A stretch of DNA of 64,000 nt from Vulcanimicrobiota bacterium (GTDB lineage: Bacteria; Vulcanimicrobiota; Vulcanimicrobiia; Vulcanimicrobiales; Vulcanimicrobiaceae), in contig JAAXCW010000009.1 of assembly GCA_013036095.1 (NCBI GenBank), positions 1 through 64,000 of the forward strand, read 5' to 3'. Every line of letters starts with the position of its first letter. Within the stretch, counting starts at the first letter, position 1. The position numbers and the translations under genes are program-made. A model generated the notes under the pieces. That model had not been told where the DNA came from. It saw only the letters and a list, made by a program, of their open reading frames with translations, and did not search any database. Shown here in pieces: positions 1 to 7,853 of this stretch.

Positions 1-112
<112 letters not shown>

Positions 113-330
113 CATTTTATGGAGCCTTTTGTTGGCTCTCTATTTTCGCTGACTAATTAATGGATCGATTGCGAAATCGATCCGCCCCTCTCAAGTGCGA
201 GGCGCCGGTGCGAAGCACCGGAGTCCTGAGCTCGTCGAAGGGCTAGCCATAATACTGTACGATCAGCGCTCCGAAGAACCGGTGGAACGGTACTCTTCTT
301 TGCACTGATTAAAATTCTCGGACCCAAAAT
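113..330 (-). other. 16S rRNA leader, structured, no coding gene
   Basis: This is the non-coding leader between the terminator-like hairpin and 16S. It contains a perfect hairpin (arms 162-170 and 175-183), a smaller one close to 16S (122-126 with 134-138) and another at 205-221 (ccggtgcg/gcaccgg). A dispersed-repeat copy lies at 223-241. The near-16S hairpins are plausible pre-rRNA processing structures. A TATTAT at 249-254 lacks a convincing -35, so a second promoter is only possible. Confidence 0.6.
223..241. repeat. Dispersed palindromic-type repeat, copy 1
   Basis: The 19 bases read GTCCTGAG-CTC-GTCGAAGG on the plus strand. A closely related copy is at 26968-26989 in the rplD-rplW gap. 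Short elements of the CCTTCGAC...CTCAGGAC kind are scattered between genes in many unrelated bacterial genomes. The function is unknown. Confidence 0.55.
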
Positions 331-350
331 AAAAAAACGCCTTTCGGCGC
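331..350 (-). terminator. Terminator-like hairpin in rRNA leader
   Basis: On the minus strand GCGCC-GAAA-GGCG is followed by seven T residues, a compact intrinsic-terminator shape. It lies after the CGNR gene and could end that transcript. It also lies between the rRNA promoter/boxA and 16S, so rRNA transcription must read through it. Confidence 0.65.
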
Positions 351-391
351 AATCTGCTTTGGGACGAGACCCACAGACTTATGCGCTACTG

Positions 392-414
392 CACTGTTCA
401 GTTTTCAAGGAGCC
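392..414 (-). promoter_or_regulatory. boxA-like antitermination site of rRNA operon
   Basis: The minus strand reads GGCTCCTTGAAAACTGAACA, closely resembling the boxA-containing segments found in rRNA leaders and spacers (TGYTCTTTGAAAACTGAACA type). It begins about 28 bases after the predicted start of transcription, which is the right place for a NusB/S10-dependent antitermination signal. Assignment is by sequence resemblance. Confidence 0.6.
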
Positions 415-448
415 ACCCTGGGCGCGATGCGTCAGAGTCACGACGAGC

Positions 449-477
449 ATCATACCGCGGCTAAGTACCACAGTCAA
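449..477 (-). promoter_or_regulatory. rRNA promoter (sigma70-type)
   Basis: TTGACT (472-477) and TATGAT (449-454) are separated by exactly 17 bases on the minus strand. This near-consensus promoter reads into boxA and 16S. Its -35 box overlaps the stop codon of the CGNR gene, so the two transcription units are nested end to start. The predicted start of transcription is near 442. Confidence 0.75.
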
Positions 478-1013
478 GGCTCGGAAACGCGGCTTTTCTG
501 CCGCCGCCGGTTGGCTTTCATGCGGTTGCCGCAAACGGCCATGCTGCACCAGGCGCCCGACCCGTTTTTGGACCGGTCGTAGTACGCCCATCGGCAACTC
601 GGTTTACGGCAGGCTTTGAGGCGGGACCACGTCCCGGTTGCGACCGCCTCATAGGCTCTGGCGAGAAGCGAGCCGATGACGGCGTCCTCGCCTGTGCCTT
701 CAGCGCGAAGAACGGGACCGGAGTCCCGTATCTCTACCTTTAAACAGCACTCCCGCCCGAAGGGTTCCAGCGCGCGCCAGGCTGCTTGAGCGTCTCCGTC
801 GCCCGCATTCGCCTCGAGCGCCTTTCGCAAAGCCTCCCGAAAACGGCGTAGCTCCGCCAACTGTTGGGGACTTGCCCCGGGCAGAAGTCCGGTGGCTCCG
901 AGCCACTCGGGCAGGACGTCAGGACCAACGAGTGCGTCTTCGCGCTCGAGATTCACGGTATTAACGAAGTCTCTTACCTCGTCGAGCCCCAAAGGGGCCG
1001 GCTTGCTTGGCAT
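474..1013 (-). CDS. CGNR zinc-finger transcriptional regulator
   Basis: Likely a cytoplasmic DNA-binding regulator of the ABATE/CGNR family. The N-terminus (LGLDEVRDFVNTVNLE) fits the start of the ABATE domain. The C-terminus carries the zinc finger with CRKPSC, WAYYDRSKN and CSMAVCGNRMKANRRR. Two upstream starts exist (TTG at 1052, ATG at 1025), but a strong promoter has its -10 at 1024-1029. The ATG at 1013 lies only 3-4 bases after the predicted transcription start, so a leaderless mRNA giving a 179-residue protein is preferred. It is divergent from the VOC gene and probably controls it, itself, or both. The inducer is unknown. Confidence 0.85.
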   Translation of the reverse strand: MPSKPAPLGLDEVRDFVNTVNLEREDALVGPDVLPEWLGATGLLPGASPQQLAELRRFREALRKALEANAGDGDAQAAWRALEPFGRECCLKVEIRDSGPVLRAEGTGEDAVIGSLLARAYEAVATGTWSRLKACRKPSCRWAYYDRSKNGSGAWCSMAVCGNRMKANRRRQKSRVSEP

Positions 1014-1023
1014 CTTGCGAGCC

Positions 1024-1052
1024 ATTATATCACCAGCAAACCATCTTGACAA
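1024..1052 (-). promoter_or_regulatory. Promoter of CGNR regulator gene
   Basis: TTGTCA (1047-1052), a 17-base spacer and TATAAT (1024-1029) give a near-perfect sigma70 promoter on the minus strand. Transcription should start near 1016-1017, three or four bases before ATG 1013, implying a leaderless message. The -35 overlaps that of the divergent promoter. Confidence 0.75.
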
Positions 1053-1074
1053 GTTACCGTACCCGTCGTACTAT
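1046..1074 (+). promoter_or_regulatory. Promoter of small ORF-VOC unit
   Basis: TTGACA (1046-1051), 17 bases, then TACTAT (1069-1074) on the plus strand. The -35 boxes of the two divergent promoters share the palindrome CTTGACAAG (1045-1053), so a protein bound there would block both. GTTACC occurs at 1053-1058 and again at 1083-1088 as a possible operator half-site. Confidence 0.75.
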
Positions 1075-1109
1075 TATTACAGGTTACCAAGCTTCCGAAA
1101 GGGCGAAGT

Positions 1110-1244
1110 ATGCAAGAAAAAAGACAAGCGATTCCCCTCATCTTCGATTACGCGGATATGCGGCTGCGGATGCCGGTGAGACGGCCGGACGATCCGTTCA
1201 TGGAGGCGGCCGGAATCGGACTCCATCTCAGCAGGTTACTCTAG
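1110..1244 (+). CDS. Small ORF, 44 aa, coupled to VOC gene
   Basis: An ATG at 1110 follows a GAAAGGG ribosome-binding site (1097-1103) and sits about 30 bases after the predicted transcription start. It encodes 44 residues beginning MQEKRQAIPLIFDYADMRLR. Its TAG stop (1242-1244) overlaps the GTG start of the VOC gene by one base, the usual arrangement for translational coupling. I do not recognise the product. It may be a small protein or a leader peptide that passes ribosomes to the next gene. Confidence 0.45.
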   Translation: MQEKRQAIPLIFDYADMRLRMPVRRPDDPFMEAAGIGLHLSRLL

Positions 1245-1618
1245 TGTACGACCACGTCGACCAGCGCGTCACGGATCTGAGCCGTAGCCGGCCGGTCTAC
1301 GGCGCGCTGATGGCGGTGATGGGCTTTACCCAGATTTCCGAAGACCCTGAAAGCATCTGCTGGTACGATCCGCGGGATCCTAAAAGACAGCCGTTCTTCT
1401 CGCTCGTTCGCGCCAGCGAGCACCAGCCGAATGGAGCGCGTGTGGCATTTCGCGCGGAGAGCCGCCAAAACGTCGACCGGTTAGCAGAAGCTGCGCTTCG
1501 TGCCGGTGCGCGCAGTTTCGAAGCTCCGCATGAGTGCACCGAGTACACGCCACGGTACTATGCGACGTTCTTTGAGGACGCGGAAGGCAACAAACTCGAG
1601 GTCTGCTGCCGCAACTGA
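1244..1618 (+). CDS. VOC-superfamily (glyoxalase-like) protein
   Basis: This 124-residue protein has the single-module pattern of the vicinal oxygen chelate superfamily: an opening YDHVDQRVTDLSRSRPVYGAL strand-helix, a central SICWYDPRD strand, and a C-terminal YYATFFEDAEGNKLEVCC strand whose Glu (in KLEV) is the usual metal-ligand position. Such proteins dimerise to form metal-dependent isomerases, dioxygenases or resistance proteins; the substrate here is unknown. The GTG start at 1244 is chosen because the VOC fold begins immediately and the codon overlaps the stop of the preceding small ORF. It is divergent from the CGNR regulator. Confidence 0.8.
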   Translation: MYDHVDQRVTDLSRSRPVYGALMAVMGFTQISEDPESICWYDPRDPKRQPFFSLVRASEHQPNGARVAFRAESRQNVDRLAEAALRAGARSFEAPHECTEYTPRYYATFFEDAEGNKLEVCCRN

Positions 1619-1620
1619 AG

Positions 1621-3186
1621 CTACGTTTTGCGCGAGACTGTTTTGGCTTGCAGGAACAACAGCAAGTAATCGCTGCCGCCCGCCTTGCTATCGGTTCCGG
1701 ACATATTGAATCCGCCGAAAGGATGGCCCCCGACCATCGCGCCCGTACATTTACGATTGAAGTAAAGATTCCCGACGAAGAACTCATCCTTCGCGCGCGC
1801 GATCTTCTTCTCGTCTTTCGTATAGACCGCGCCAGTGAGCCCGAACTCCGTGTTGTTGGCAATCGCGAGCGCTTCGTCAAAATCTTTAGCCTTGATGACA
1901 GCCAAGACAGGACCGAAGATCTCTTCCTGCGCAATCGTCGCGTCGGGAGCCGTGTCCGCAATCACCGTCGGCTCCAAGAAATAACCCGTATCGCCGACTC
2001 GCTTGCCCCCGTAAACCAAGCGGCCTTCCCTAGTGCCCGTCTCGATATACTTTTCGATCGATTGCAGCGCCCGTTCGTTGATGACGGGTCCCATGTAGTT
2101 CTGTTTGTCGGCCGGATCGCCGACGGTAATCTTCGCGACGCGCGCTTTCAATTTTTCGACGAACTCATCGTAAATCGAGGCATCGACTATTGCGCGCGAG
2201 CACGCCGAGCATTTCTGTCCTTGGAAACCGAATGCCGAAGCCGCCACGCCCTCTACCGCTGAATCGACATCCGCATCAGCCGCAACAACGATCGAATCTT
2301 TCCCGCCCATCTCCGCCACGACACGCTTGATCCAGCGCTGCCCCTTTTGCGGTTTGGCGGCGAGCTCGTTGACGTGCAGGCCTACTTCCTTGCTTCCGGT
2401 GAAAGCGACGAACCGCGTGAGCGGATGAGCGACCAGCGCGTCGCCGATTACGCTACCGCTTCCCGGCACGAAATTCAAAACGCCCTTCGGCAGGCCAACC
2501 TCATGCATGAGATCGACGAACCATGCCGCGAGGACCGCGCTGTCGCTCGAAGGTTTGAGGACAACCGTATTGCCCGTGACCACCGCCGCCGCCGCCATCC
2601 CAGCCATGATGGCGAACGCGAAGTTCCAGGGCGGAATCACAACGCCGACTCCGAGCGGGACGTACACCAATTCATTTTCTTCGCCGGCGATCGGTGTGAG
2701 CGGCTGCGGCTCCGCATAGCGGAGCGCCTCGCGCGTGTAAAATTCCAGGAAATCGATCGCCTCGGCGGTATCGGCATCGGCTTCGATCCAACTCTTGCCG
2801 ACTTCGAATACAAGCAGAGCATTATAGCGTTCACGTCGCGTGCGCACGAGCTCCGCCGCCTTGAAAAGGAACGCTGCGCGCTCCGCCGCGGGCGTGTTTT
2901 TCCATGACTGGAAACTCCGGTTGGCGACTTCGATCGCGCGGTTTGCATCCTCGAGCGAGGCCGAAGCCACTTCGCCGACGATCTGCGCCGGGTCGGCCGG
3001 ATTGCGCGACGCGATCTTCTTCTGCGTCGCGATGTGCTGCCCGTCGATCACCAGCGGATACTCTCTGCCGAATTCTTTGCGAACCTCGGTGAGCGCCGCT
3101 TCCATTTTGGCGGCGTCGGCGGGTTCGGCATACGTTTTAATGGGCTCGTTCTTAAAGGGCGCGATGCGCTCCGCGGTCGTGCTCAT
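1621..3186 (-). CDS. pruA: L-glutamate-gamma-semialdehyde (P5C) dehydrogenase
   Basis: A 521-residue aldehyde dehydrogenase of the RocA/PruA type. It oxidises L-glutamate-5-semialdehyde, in equilibrium with 1-pyrroline-5-carboxylate, to glutamate with NAD, the second step of proline catabolism. Visible residues are Asn188 in PPWNFAFAI, the general base Glu292 in AEMGGKD and the nucleophile Cys326 in GQKCSACSR. The HPFGGFNMSGTDSKAGG end is typical of this family. No proline dehydrogenase is adjacent, so PutB is presumably elsewhere. It is convergent with the VOC gene (2-base gap) and divergent from the L-2-hydroxyglutarate oxidase gene; both products feed glutamate/2-oxoglutarate metabolism. 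Confidence 0.93.
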   Translation of the reverse strand: MSTTAERIAPFKNEPIKTYAEPADAAKMEAALTEVRKEFGREYPLVIDGQHIATQKKIASRNPADPAQIVGEVASASLEDANRAIEVANRSFQSWKNTPAAERAAFLFKAAELVRTRRERYNALLVFEVGKSWIEADADTAEAIDFLEFYTREALRYAEPQPLTPIAGEENELVYVPLGVGVVIPPWNFAFAIMAGMAAAAVVTGNTVVLKPSSDSAVLAAWFVDLMHEVGLPKGVLNFVPGSGSVIGDALVAHPLTRFVAFTGSKEVGLHVNELAAKPQKGQRWIKRVVAEMGGKDSIVVAADADVDSAVEGVAASAFGFQGQKCSACSRAIVDASIYDEFVEKLKARVAKITVGDPADKQNYMGPVINERALQSIEKYIETGTREGRLVYGGKRVGDTGYFLEPTVIADTAPDATIAQEEIFGPVLAVIKAKDFDEALAIANNTEFGLTGAVYTKDEKKIARAKDEFFVGNLYFNRKCTGAMVGGHPFGGFNMSGTDSKAGGSDYLLLFLQAKTVSRKT

Positions 3187-3269
3187 GCCTCAATGATAAC
3201 CCAAACGGCGGCGGCCCGGTTACGACTCCGGGCGGGCTCCCCGCCGGGCCGCGCTGAAAAGCGCGGGAA

Positions 3270-4472
3270 GTGTATGACATCACGGTTGTAGGGGCGGGTA
3301 TCGTCGGGCTGGCGACCGCTCGCGAGCTTTTATTGCGCCACCCGCGATTGCGTGTCGCCGTTCTCGATAAGGAGCACGCCCCCGGCAAGCACCAGACCGG
3401 ACACAACAGCGGAGTCATCCACTCCGGAATTTACTATGCTCCGGGAACCCTCAAAGCGCGGCTCTGCATCGAAGGCCGCCGCGAGCTGTGGTCTTACTGC
3501 CGCTCGAAGGGTATCGAGTTCAGGACCGTCGGAAAGCTCATCGTCGCGCTGAACGATGGCGAGCTTCCTCGCCTGAACGTTTTGTGGGAACGCGGAATCG
3601 CCAACGAAATCGAAGGCCTCGAGATGCTCGATGGCGCCGGCATTCGCGCCCGCGAGCCGCACTGCGCGGGAATTCGCGCGATCTTTTCGCCGGCGACCGG
3701 GATCGTAGATTACGGAGCGGTTGCTGCCGCTCTCGCCGAGGACGTCCGCGAAATGCACGGCGAGATACTGCCGGACCATCGGGTCACCGCGATTACGCGG
3801 ATGACGCGTCTCCTCGAAGTGAAGACCGGTGCAGGCCCCGTCACTACACGCGCACTGATCACATGCGCAGGTTTGTACGCCGACCGGCTCGCGCAGATGA
3901 CCGGCGGAGCCCGCGATCCGAAAATCGTGCCATTTCGCGGCGACTATCTTGTCCTCAAACCGGAGAGCCGTCACCTCATTAAAGGAAACATTTATCCGGT
4001 GCCCGATCCGGCGTTTCCGTTTCTGGGAGCTCACTTCACCCCTCGCATGAACGGCGACGTGTGGCTCGGACCGAACGCAGTGCTCGCGTTTGCGCGCGAA
4101 GGTTACACGTTCGGGAATCTCAACGGAGCGGAGATCTTCGAAACACTGACGTATCCGGGCTTCATTCGCCTCGCGCTGAAATACCCGATTGTCGCGGCGG
4201 GTGAAATGTACCGCGACATCGTTCGCAGCGCCTACGTCGATTGGCTGCGACGGTACATTCCCACGCTACGCAACGAAGACGTCGTGCCCGGTCCATCGGG
4301 CGTACGCGCTCAGGCGATGAATGCGGACGGAACACTCGTGGACGATTTTGTGTTCGAAGGTTCGAAAAACGTTCTGCACGTGCGTAACGCACCGTCGCCG
4401 GCCGCTACTGCATCGCTCTCTATCGGAGCGTACATTGCCAGCGATGCGTCTAAGCGGTTCGCTCTTTCATAG
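3270..4472 (+). CDS. lhgO: L-2-hydroxyglutarate oxidase (FAD-dependent)
   Basis: This 400-residue flavoprotein of the DAO superfamily matches LhgO. The N-terminal GAGIVGLATARELL dinucleotide-binding loop (residues 8-21) is followed by the family segment KHQTGHNSGVIHSGIYYAPG. Near the C-terminus, PGPSGVRAQAMNADG is characteristic. It oxidises L-2-hydroxyglutarate back to 2-oxoglutarate and usually associates with the membrane to pass electrons onward. Translation begins at GTG 3270, with no good upstream alternative. Its stop codon overlaps that of the convergent trpA gene by six bases. Confidence 0.9.
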   Translation: MYDITVVGAGIVGLATARELLLRHPRLRVAVLDKEHAPGKHQTGHNSGVIHSGIYYAPGTLKARLCIEGRRELWSYCRSKGIEFRTVGKLIVALNDGELPRLNVLWERGIANEIEGLEMLDGAGIRAREPHCAGIRAIFSPATGIVDYGAVAAALAEDVREMHGEILPDHRVTAITRMTRLLEVKTGAGPVTTRALITCAGLYADRLAQMTGGARDPKIVPFRGDYLVLKPESRHLIKGNIYPVPDPAFPFLGAHFTPRMNGDVWLGPNAVLAFAREGYTFGNLNGAEIFETLTYPGFIRLALKYPIVAAGEMYRDIVRSAYVDWLRRYIPTLRNEDVVPGPSGVRAQAMNADGTLVDDFVFEGSKNVLHVRNAPSPAATASLSIGAYIASDASKRFALS

Positions 4473-5231
4473 CAGCCCCTTCGCGAACGCCTCCACACGA
4501 CGCGCGGCTTCTTCGCCGCGAGCGCCGGAGTATGCGTCGATGAGCGCGCTCCCGACGATGACGCCGTCCACCAGCCCGCGCACTGCTTCAACTTGCGCGC
4601 GCGTGCTGATCCCGAAGCCGACCGCCAGCGGCTTTTTGGAAGCTGCGCGAAGGACCGCAATCTGTGCGCGCAAGGGCCCGGTGTCAGGCGCAGTGCCGGT
4701 GCCCGTCACGCCCAGGCGCGACACGACGTAAACAAAGCCGCCGGACTGCTCGGCGATGCGTGCCGCGCGCTCGGGCGGCGTGGAAGGCGCAACGAGCAAC
4801 GGCACGTCGATCGCGTGCGCTCCCAGGGCAAGCCGCAGCGGCTCGATCTCTTCGAGCGAAACGTCGGGGACGATGACGCCCGCCACGCCGGCACCGGCGG
4901 CCGCACGCGCAAACTGCTGCAGGCCGAACTGATAAACCAAATTGTAATACGTAAACAGAATGACCGGGGGAAGCGAAGCGTGCATCTCGCCGGCGAGCGC
5001 AAGCGTCTTCTCAAGCGTTACGCCGTTGCCGAGTGCGCGCGCCCCGGCCGCCGCAATCGTGGGTCCGTCCGCGAGCGGATCGCCGTACGGAATGCCAAGC
5101 TCGATCGCGTCCGCATGCGGAGCAATAGCCCTCAGCATCGTTCGCGTCGTCTCGAGGTCCGGATCGCCGGCCATGAGATATGGAATGAAAGCCAGGCGTC
5201 CGGGTTTGAAGATCGTGTCGAGCCGCGACAT
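4467..5231 (-). CDS. trpA: Tryptophan synthase alpha chain
   Basis: This 254-residue TIM barrel cleaves indole-3-glycerol phosphate to indole and glyceraldehyde-3-phosphate. The catalytic acids are visible as Glu44 and Asp55 in IELGIPYGDPLADGP, matching E. coli Glu49 and Asp60. The phosphate-binding GFGIS loop and the VIVGSALID loop are intact. It is the last gene of the trpDCFBA string, three bases after trpB, and indole should channel to TrpB. There is no room for a terminator, because the 3' end overlaps lhgO on the opposite strand. Confidence 0.96.
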   Translation of the reverse strand: MSRLDTIFKPGRLAFIPYLMAGDPDLETTRTMLRAIAPHADAIELGIPYGDPLADGPTIAAAGARALGNGVTLEKTLALAGEMHASLPPVILFTYYNLVYQFGLQQFARAAAGAGVAGVIVPDVSLEEIEPLRLALGAHAIDVPLLVAPSTPPERAARIAEQSGGFVYVVSRLGVTGTGTAPDTGPLRAQIAVLRAASKKPLAVGFGISTRAQVEAVRGLVDGVIVGSALIDAYSGARGEEAARRVEAFAKGLL

Positions 5232-5234
5232 CCC

Positions 5235-6425
5235 TTAAGAGGGCGCCGGACGCGGGAGGCCGCGAACTTGCGCGATGTCTTTGTCGCCTCTTCCGCTCAG
5301 ATTGACCAGAATGAGATCTTCCGGGCCGCGTTCGGCGGCGAGCCTGCGCGCGTACGCCAGCGCGTGCGCCGCTTCCAGCGCCGGAATGATGCCCTCCGTT
5401 TTTGAAAACGCGTAGAACGCACTCAACGCTTCCGTGTCCGTTACCGAAACGTACGTCGCACGTCCGCTTTCCTTTAAGAAGGCGTGCTCTGGTCCCACGC
5501 CGGGATAGTCGAGGCCTGCGCTGATCGAATGCGTCTCGCGGACTTGGCCTTCCGCGGTTTGCAGCACGTACGAGCGGCTTCCGTGCAGTACGCCCACGGT
5601 CCCGGCGTTGAGCGTTGCGGCCGTGCGAGCAGTGGCGGTTCCTTCGCCTGCGGATTCAACGCCCCATAATCGTACGGACGGGTCGTTCATGAAACCGGCG
5701 AAGATGCCGGCCGCATTGCTTCCCCCGCCCACGCACGCCACAACGTCCGACGGCAGCTTGCCGTAACGCTCCATACACTGCCGGCGCGATTCGACGCCGA
5801 TGATTTTCTGAAACTCGCGAACCATATACGGATACGGGTGCGCGCCTACCACACTGCCGATGACGTAAAATGTATCGTGCACGCGCGCGGCCCATTCTCT
5901 AAACGCTTCGCTGGTCGCGTCTTTCAGCGTTTTCGTCCCGCCGCTGACGGGATGCACCGTTGCCCCGAGCAGCTGCATGATGTAAACGTTGAGCGCCTGC
6001 CTCTCCACATCGACCGCGCCCATGTAAATGTCCACGGGTATTCCGAACTTCGCGCCGACGGTTGCCGTCGCGACGCCATGCTGTCCGGCGCCCGTCTCCG
6101 CAATGAGGCGCTTCTTTCCCATCCGCCGCGCGAGCAGCGCCTGTCCGACGGTATTGTTGATTTTGTGCGCGCCGGTGTGATTGAGATCTTCGCGCTTGAC
6201 TACGAACTTGGCGCCCGATACGGACGCCGCATACCGGTGCACCTCGTATATTGGCGACGGACGGCCGACGAAGTCGGCAAGCACCGCCTCGTATTCGCGC
6301 CAAAACGCGGGGTCGCCAAAAGCCGATTCGATCTCCCGCTCGAGTCCTGCAAGCGCCGCGACCAGGACCTCGGGAACGAACCGGCCTCCAAACTCTCCGA
6401 AATATCCTCGTGCGTCAGGCTGCAT
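5235..6425 (-). CDS. trpB: Tryptophan synthase beta chain
   Basis: This 396-residue PLP enzyme joins indole and serine to make tryptophan. The PLP lysine is Lys88 in [10 protein letters not shown], and the glycine-rich phosphate cup [10 protein letters not shown] and the ETGAGQHG segment are present. Length and sequence are those of the classical TrpB1 type that partners TrpA. It overlaps trpF by 11 bases and precedes trpA by three, so the genes are likely co-translated. Confidence 0.97.
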   Translation of the reverse strand: MQPDARGYFGEFGGRFVPEVLVAALAGLEREIESAFGDPAFWREYEAVLADFVGRPSPIYEVHRYAASVSGAKFVVKREDLNHTGAHKINNTVGQALLARRMGKKRLIAETGAGQHGVATATVGAKFGIPVDIYMGAVDVERQALNVYIMQLLGATVHPVSGGTKTLKDATSEAFREWAARVHDTFYVIGSVVGAHPYPYMVREFQKIIGVESRRQCMERYGKLPSDVVACVGGGSNAAGIFAGFMNDPSVRLWGVESAGEGTATARTAATLNAGTVGVLHGSRSYVLQTAEGQVRETHSISAGLDYPGVGPEHAFLKESGRATYVSVTDTEALSAFYAFSKTEGIIPALEAAHALAYARRLAAERGPEDLILVNLSGRGDKDIAQVRGLPRPAPS

Positions 6426-7047
6426 CGGCGTCTTTGACGGCTTTCACAAATGCGCGCATCTTGCCACGGTCTTTGCGGCCCGCCGTTTCGATACCGCTTC
6501 GCACGTCTACGCCATAAGGCCGAATGATTTGCACGCACTGTGCGACCGTCTCCGGCGTCAACCCGCCCGCGACGATGACTTGCCGCGAGCGCGCGGCCGG
6601 AACAACCGCCTTCCAGGGAAATGCCACGCCGGTTCCTCCGGACAAGCCCGCGGCCGCACTGTCGAACAGTACGATAGCGCGTGGGTGTTCGTTGACACTG
6701 CGCTCGAGCGCCGCGGAGTCGGGAGCTTGCGTGTCGACGTGGATGGTTTTGATGACCCGCCCATCGATCGAGGAGACGAAGCTCGGCGACTCATTGCCGT
6801 GCAGCTGGATTACGAGGTCGGGGAAAATCGAGCGGGCGCGTGCAATGTCGTCGCGCGAAGGATTGACGAAGACGCCAACCGGCGTTATGAACGGCGGCAG
6901 TTCGTCCGCGATGTGTTTTGCGGCGCCTTCGGTGATCCGGCGAACGGATGGCGCGAAGATCATACCGACGGCGTCTGCCCCGGTCTCCACGGCCAGCATA
7001 ACGTCCTGCAGATCGGTGCATCCGCAAAACTTTATGCGCGTTCTCAA
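6415..7047 (-). CDS. trpF: Phosphoribosylanthranilate isomerase
   Basis: A 210-residue TIM barrel that converts N-(5-phosphoribosyl)anthranilate to CdRP by an Amadori rearrangement. The general-base Cys8 lies in [11 protein letters not shown] and the general-acid Asp in [16 protein letters not shown], followed by the phosphate-binding AGGLTPETV loop. It is a separate protein rather than a TrpC-TrpF fusion. It overlaps trpC upstream by 4 bases and trpB downstream by 11. Confidence 0.95.
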   Translation of the reverse strand: MRTRIKFCGCTDLQDVMLAVETGADAVGMIFAPSVRRITEGAAKHIADELPPFITPVGVFVNPSRDDIARARSIFPDLVIQLHGNESPSFVSSIDGRVIKTIHVDTQAPDSAALERSVNEHPRAIVLFDSAAAGLSGGTGVAFPWKAVVPAARSRQVIVAGGLTPETVAQCVQIIRPYGVDVRSGIETAGRKDRGKMRAFVKAVKDADAA

Positions 7048-7853
7048 GGGGAGACCGCGCGCGCTTCCACGGCACTTTTCAGGCTGTCCACTAATGCCGC
7101 GGGATCCTCGGCGCGCATAAGCGCCTCTCCGATCAGAAAGCCGCGCGCCCCGGCTGCGTGCAGCCGCGAAATATCTCCGGGGTGGCGCATGCCGCTCTCG
7201 CTGATCACGGTAACGTTCTGAGGAACCTCCGGCAGCAGATATTCGCTTACCGCGAGGTCGGTTTCAAACGTGCGCAGGTTACGGTTGTTTATCCCGATCA
7301 GCACGGCGCCCATCGCCAGCGCACGCGCCAGCTCCGCGCCGTCGTGTACTTCGACCAACACGTCAAGCCGATACTCCGCCGCTTCGCGCATGCACGCCGC
7401 GAGCTCTCCGTCATCGAGTCCGGCAACGATAAGCAGCACCGCGTCGGCGCCGTAAGCGGCGGATTGCGCGACCTCATACGGCGTAGAAAGAAAATCTTTA
7501 CGGAGCAGCGGGCGCGACGAATGCGTGCGCGTGATTTCAAGATAGGCCAGCTCGCCCAAGAAATGGTCGGCTTCCGTCACGACACTGATGCAATCCACTC
7601 CCGCATTCTCGTAAGCGCGCGCCACGGCCGCTGCATCGAAGTTGCGCGCGATGAGCCCGGCCGACGGGGAGGCACGCTTTATTTCGCCGACGATCGCGGG
7701 ATCGCGTGAAACGCGAATCGCTTCCAGGAAAGGCCGCCGGGCACTCATGCGCGCTAGCCCTCTTTGCCGCACGAGGTCGTGCGGCTCCGCGGTTTGGTCA
7801 TGGCGGGCGTGATGCCGCTTCGCGTCATAGATCCGCGTCAGGATGTCACCCAT
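7044..7853 (-). CDS. trpC: Indole-3-glycerol-phosphate synthase
   Basis: A 269-residue IGPS that closes the indole ring of CdRP. Visible motifs are the catalytic VGEIKRASPSAG loop, LLRKDFLSTPYEV, the IGINNRNLRTFETD strand and VISESGM. The ATG at 7853 (MGDILTRIYDAKR) is chosen because IGPS proteins normally start with this helix; a longer in-frame opening 26 codons upstream lies inside trpD and is unlikely. The start overlaps the 3' end of trpD by 8 bases. Confidence 0.94.
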   Translation of the reverse strand: MGDILTRIYDAKRHHARHDQTAEPHDLVRQRGLARMSARRPFLEAIRVSRDPAIVGEIKRASPSAGLIARNFDAAAVARAYENAGVDCISVVTEADHFLGELAYLEITRTHSSRPLLRKDFLSTPYEVAQSAAYGADAVLLIVAGLDDGELAACMREAAEYRLDVLVEVHDGAELARALAMGAVLIGINNRNLRTFETDLAVSEYLLPEVPQNVTVISESGMRHPGDISRLHAAGARGFLIGEALMRAEDPAALVDSLKSAVEARAVSP

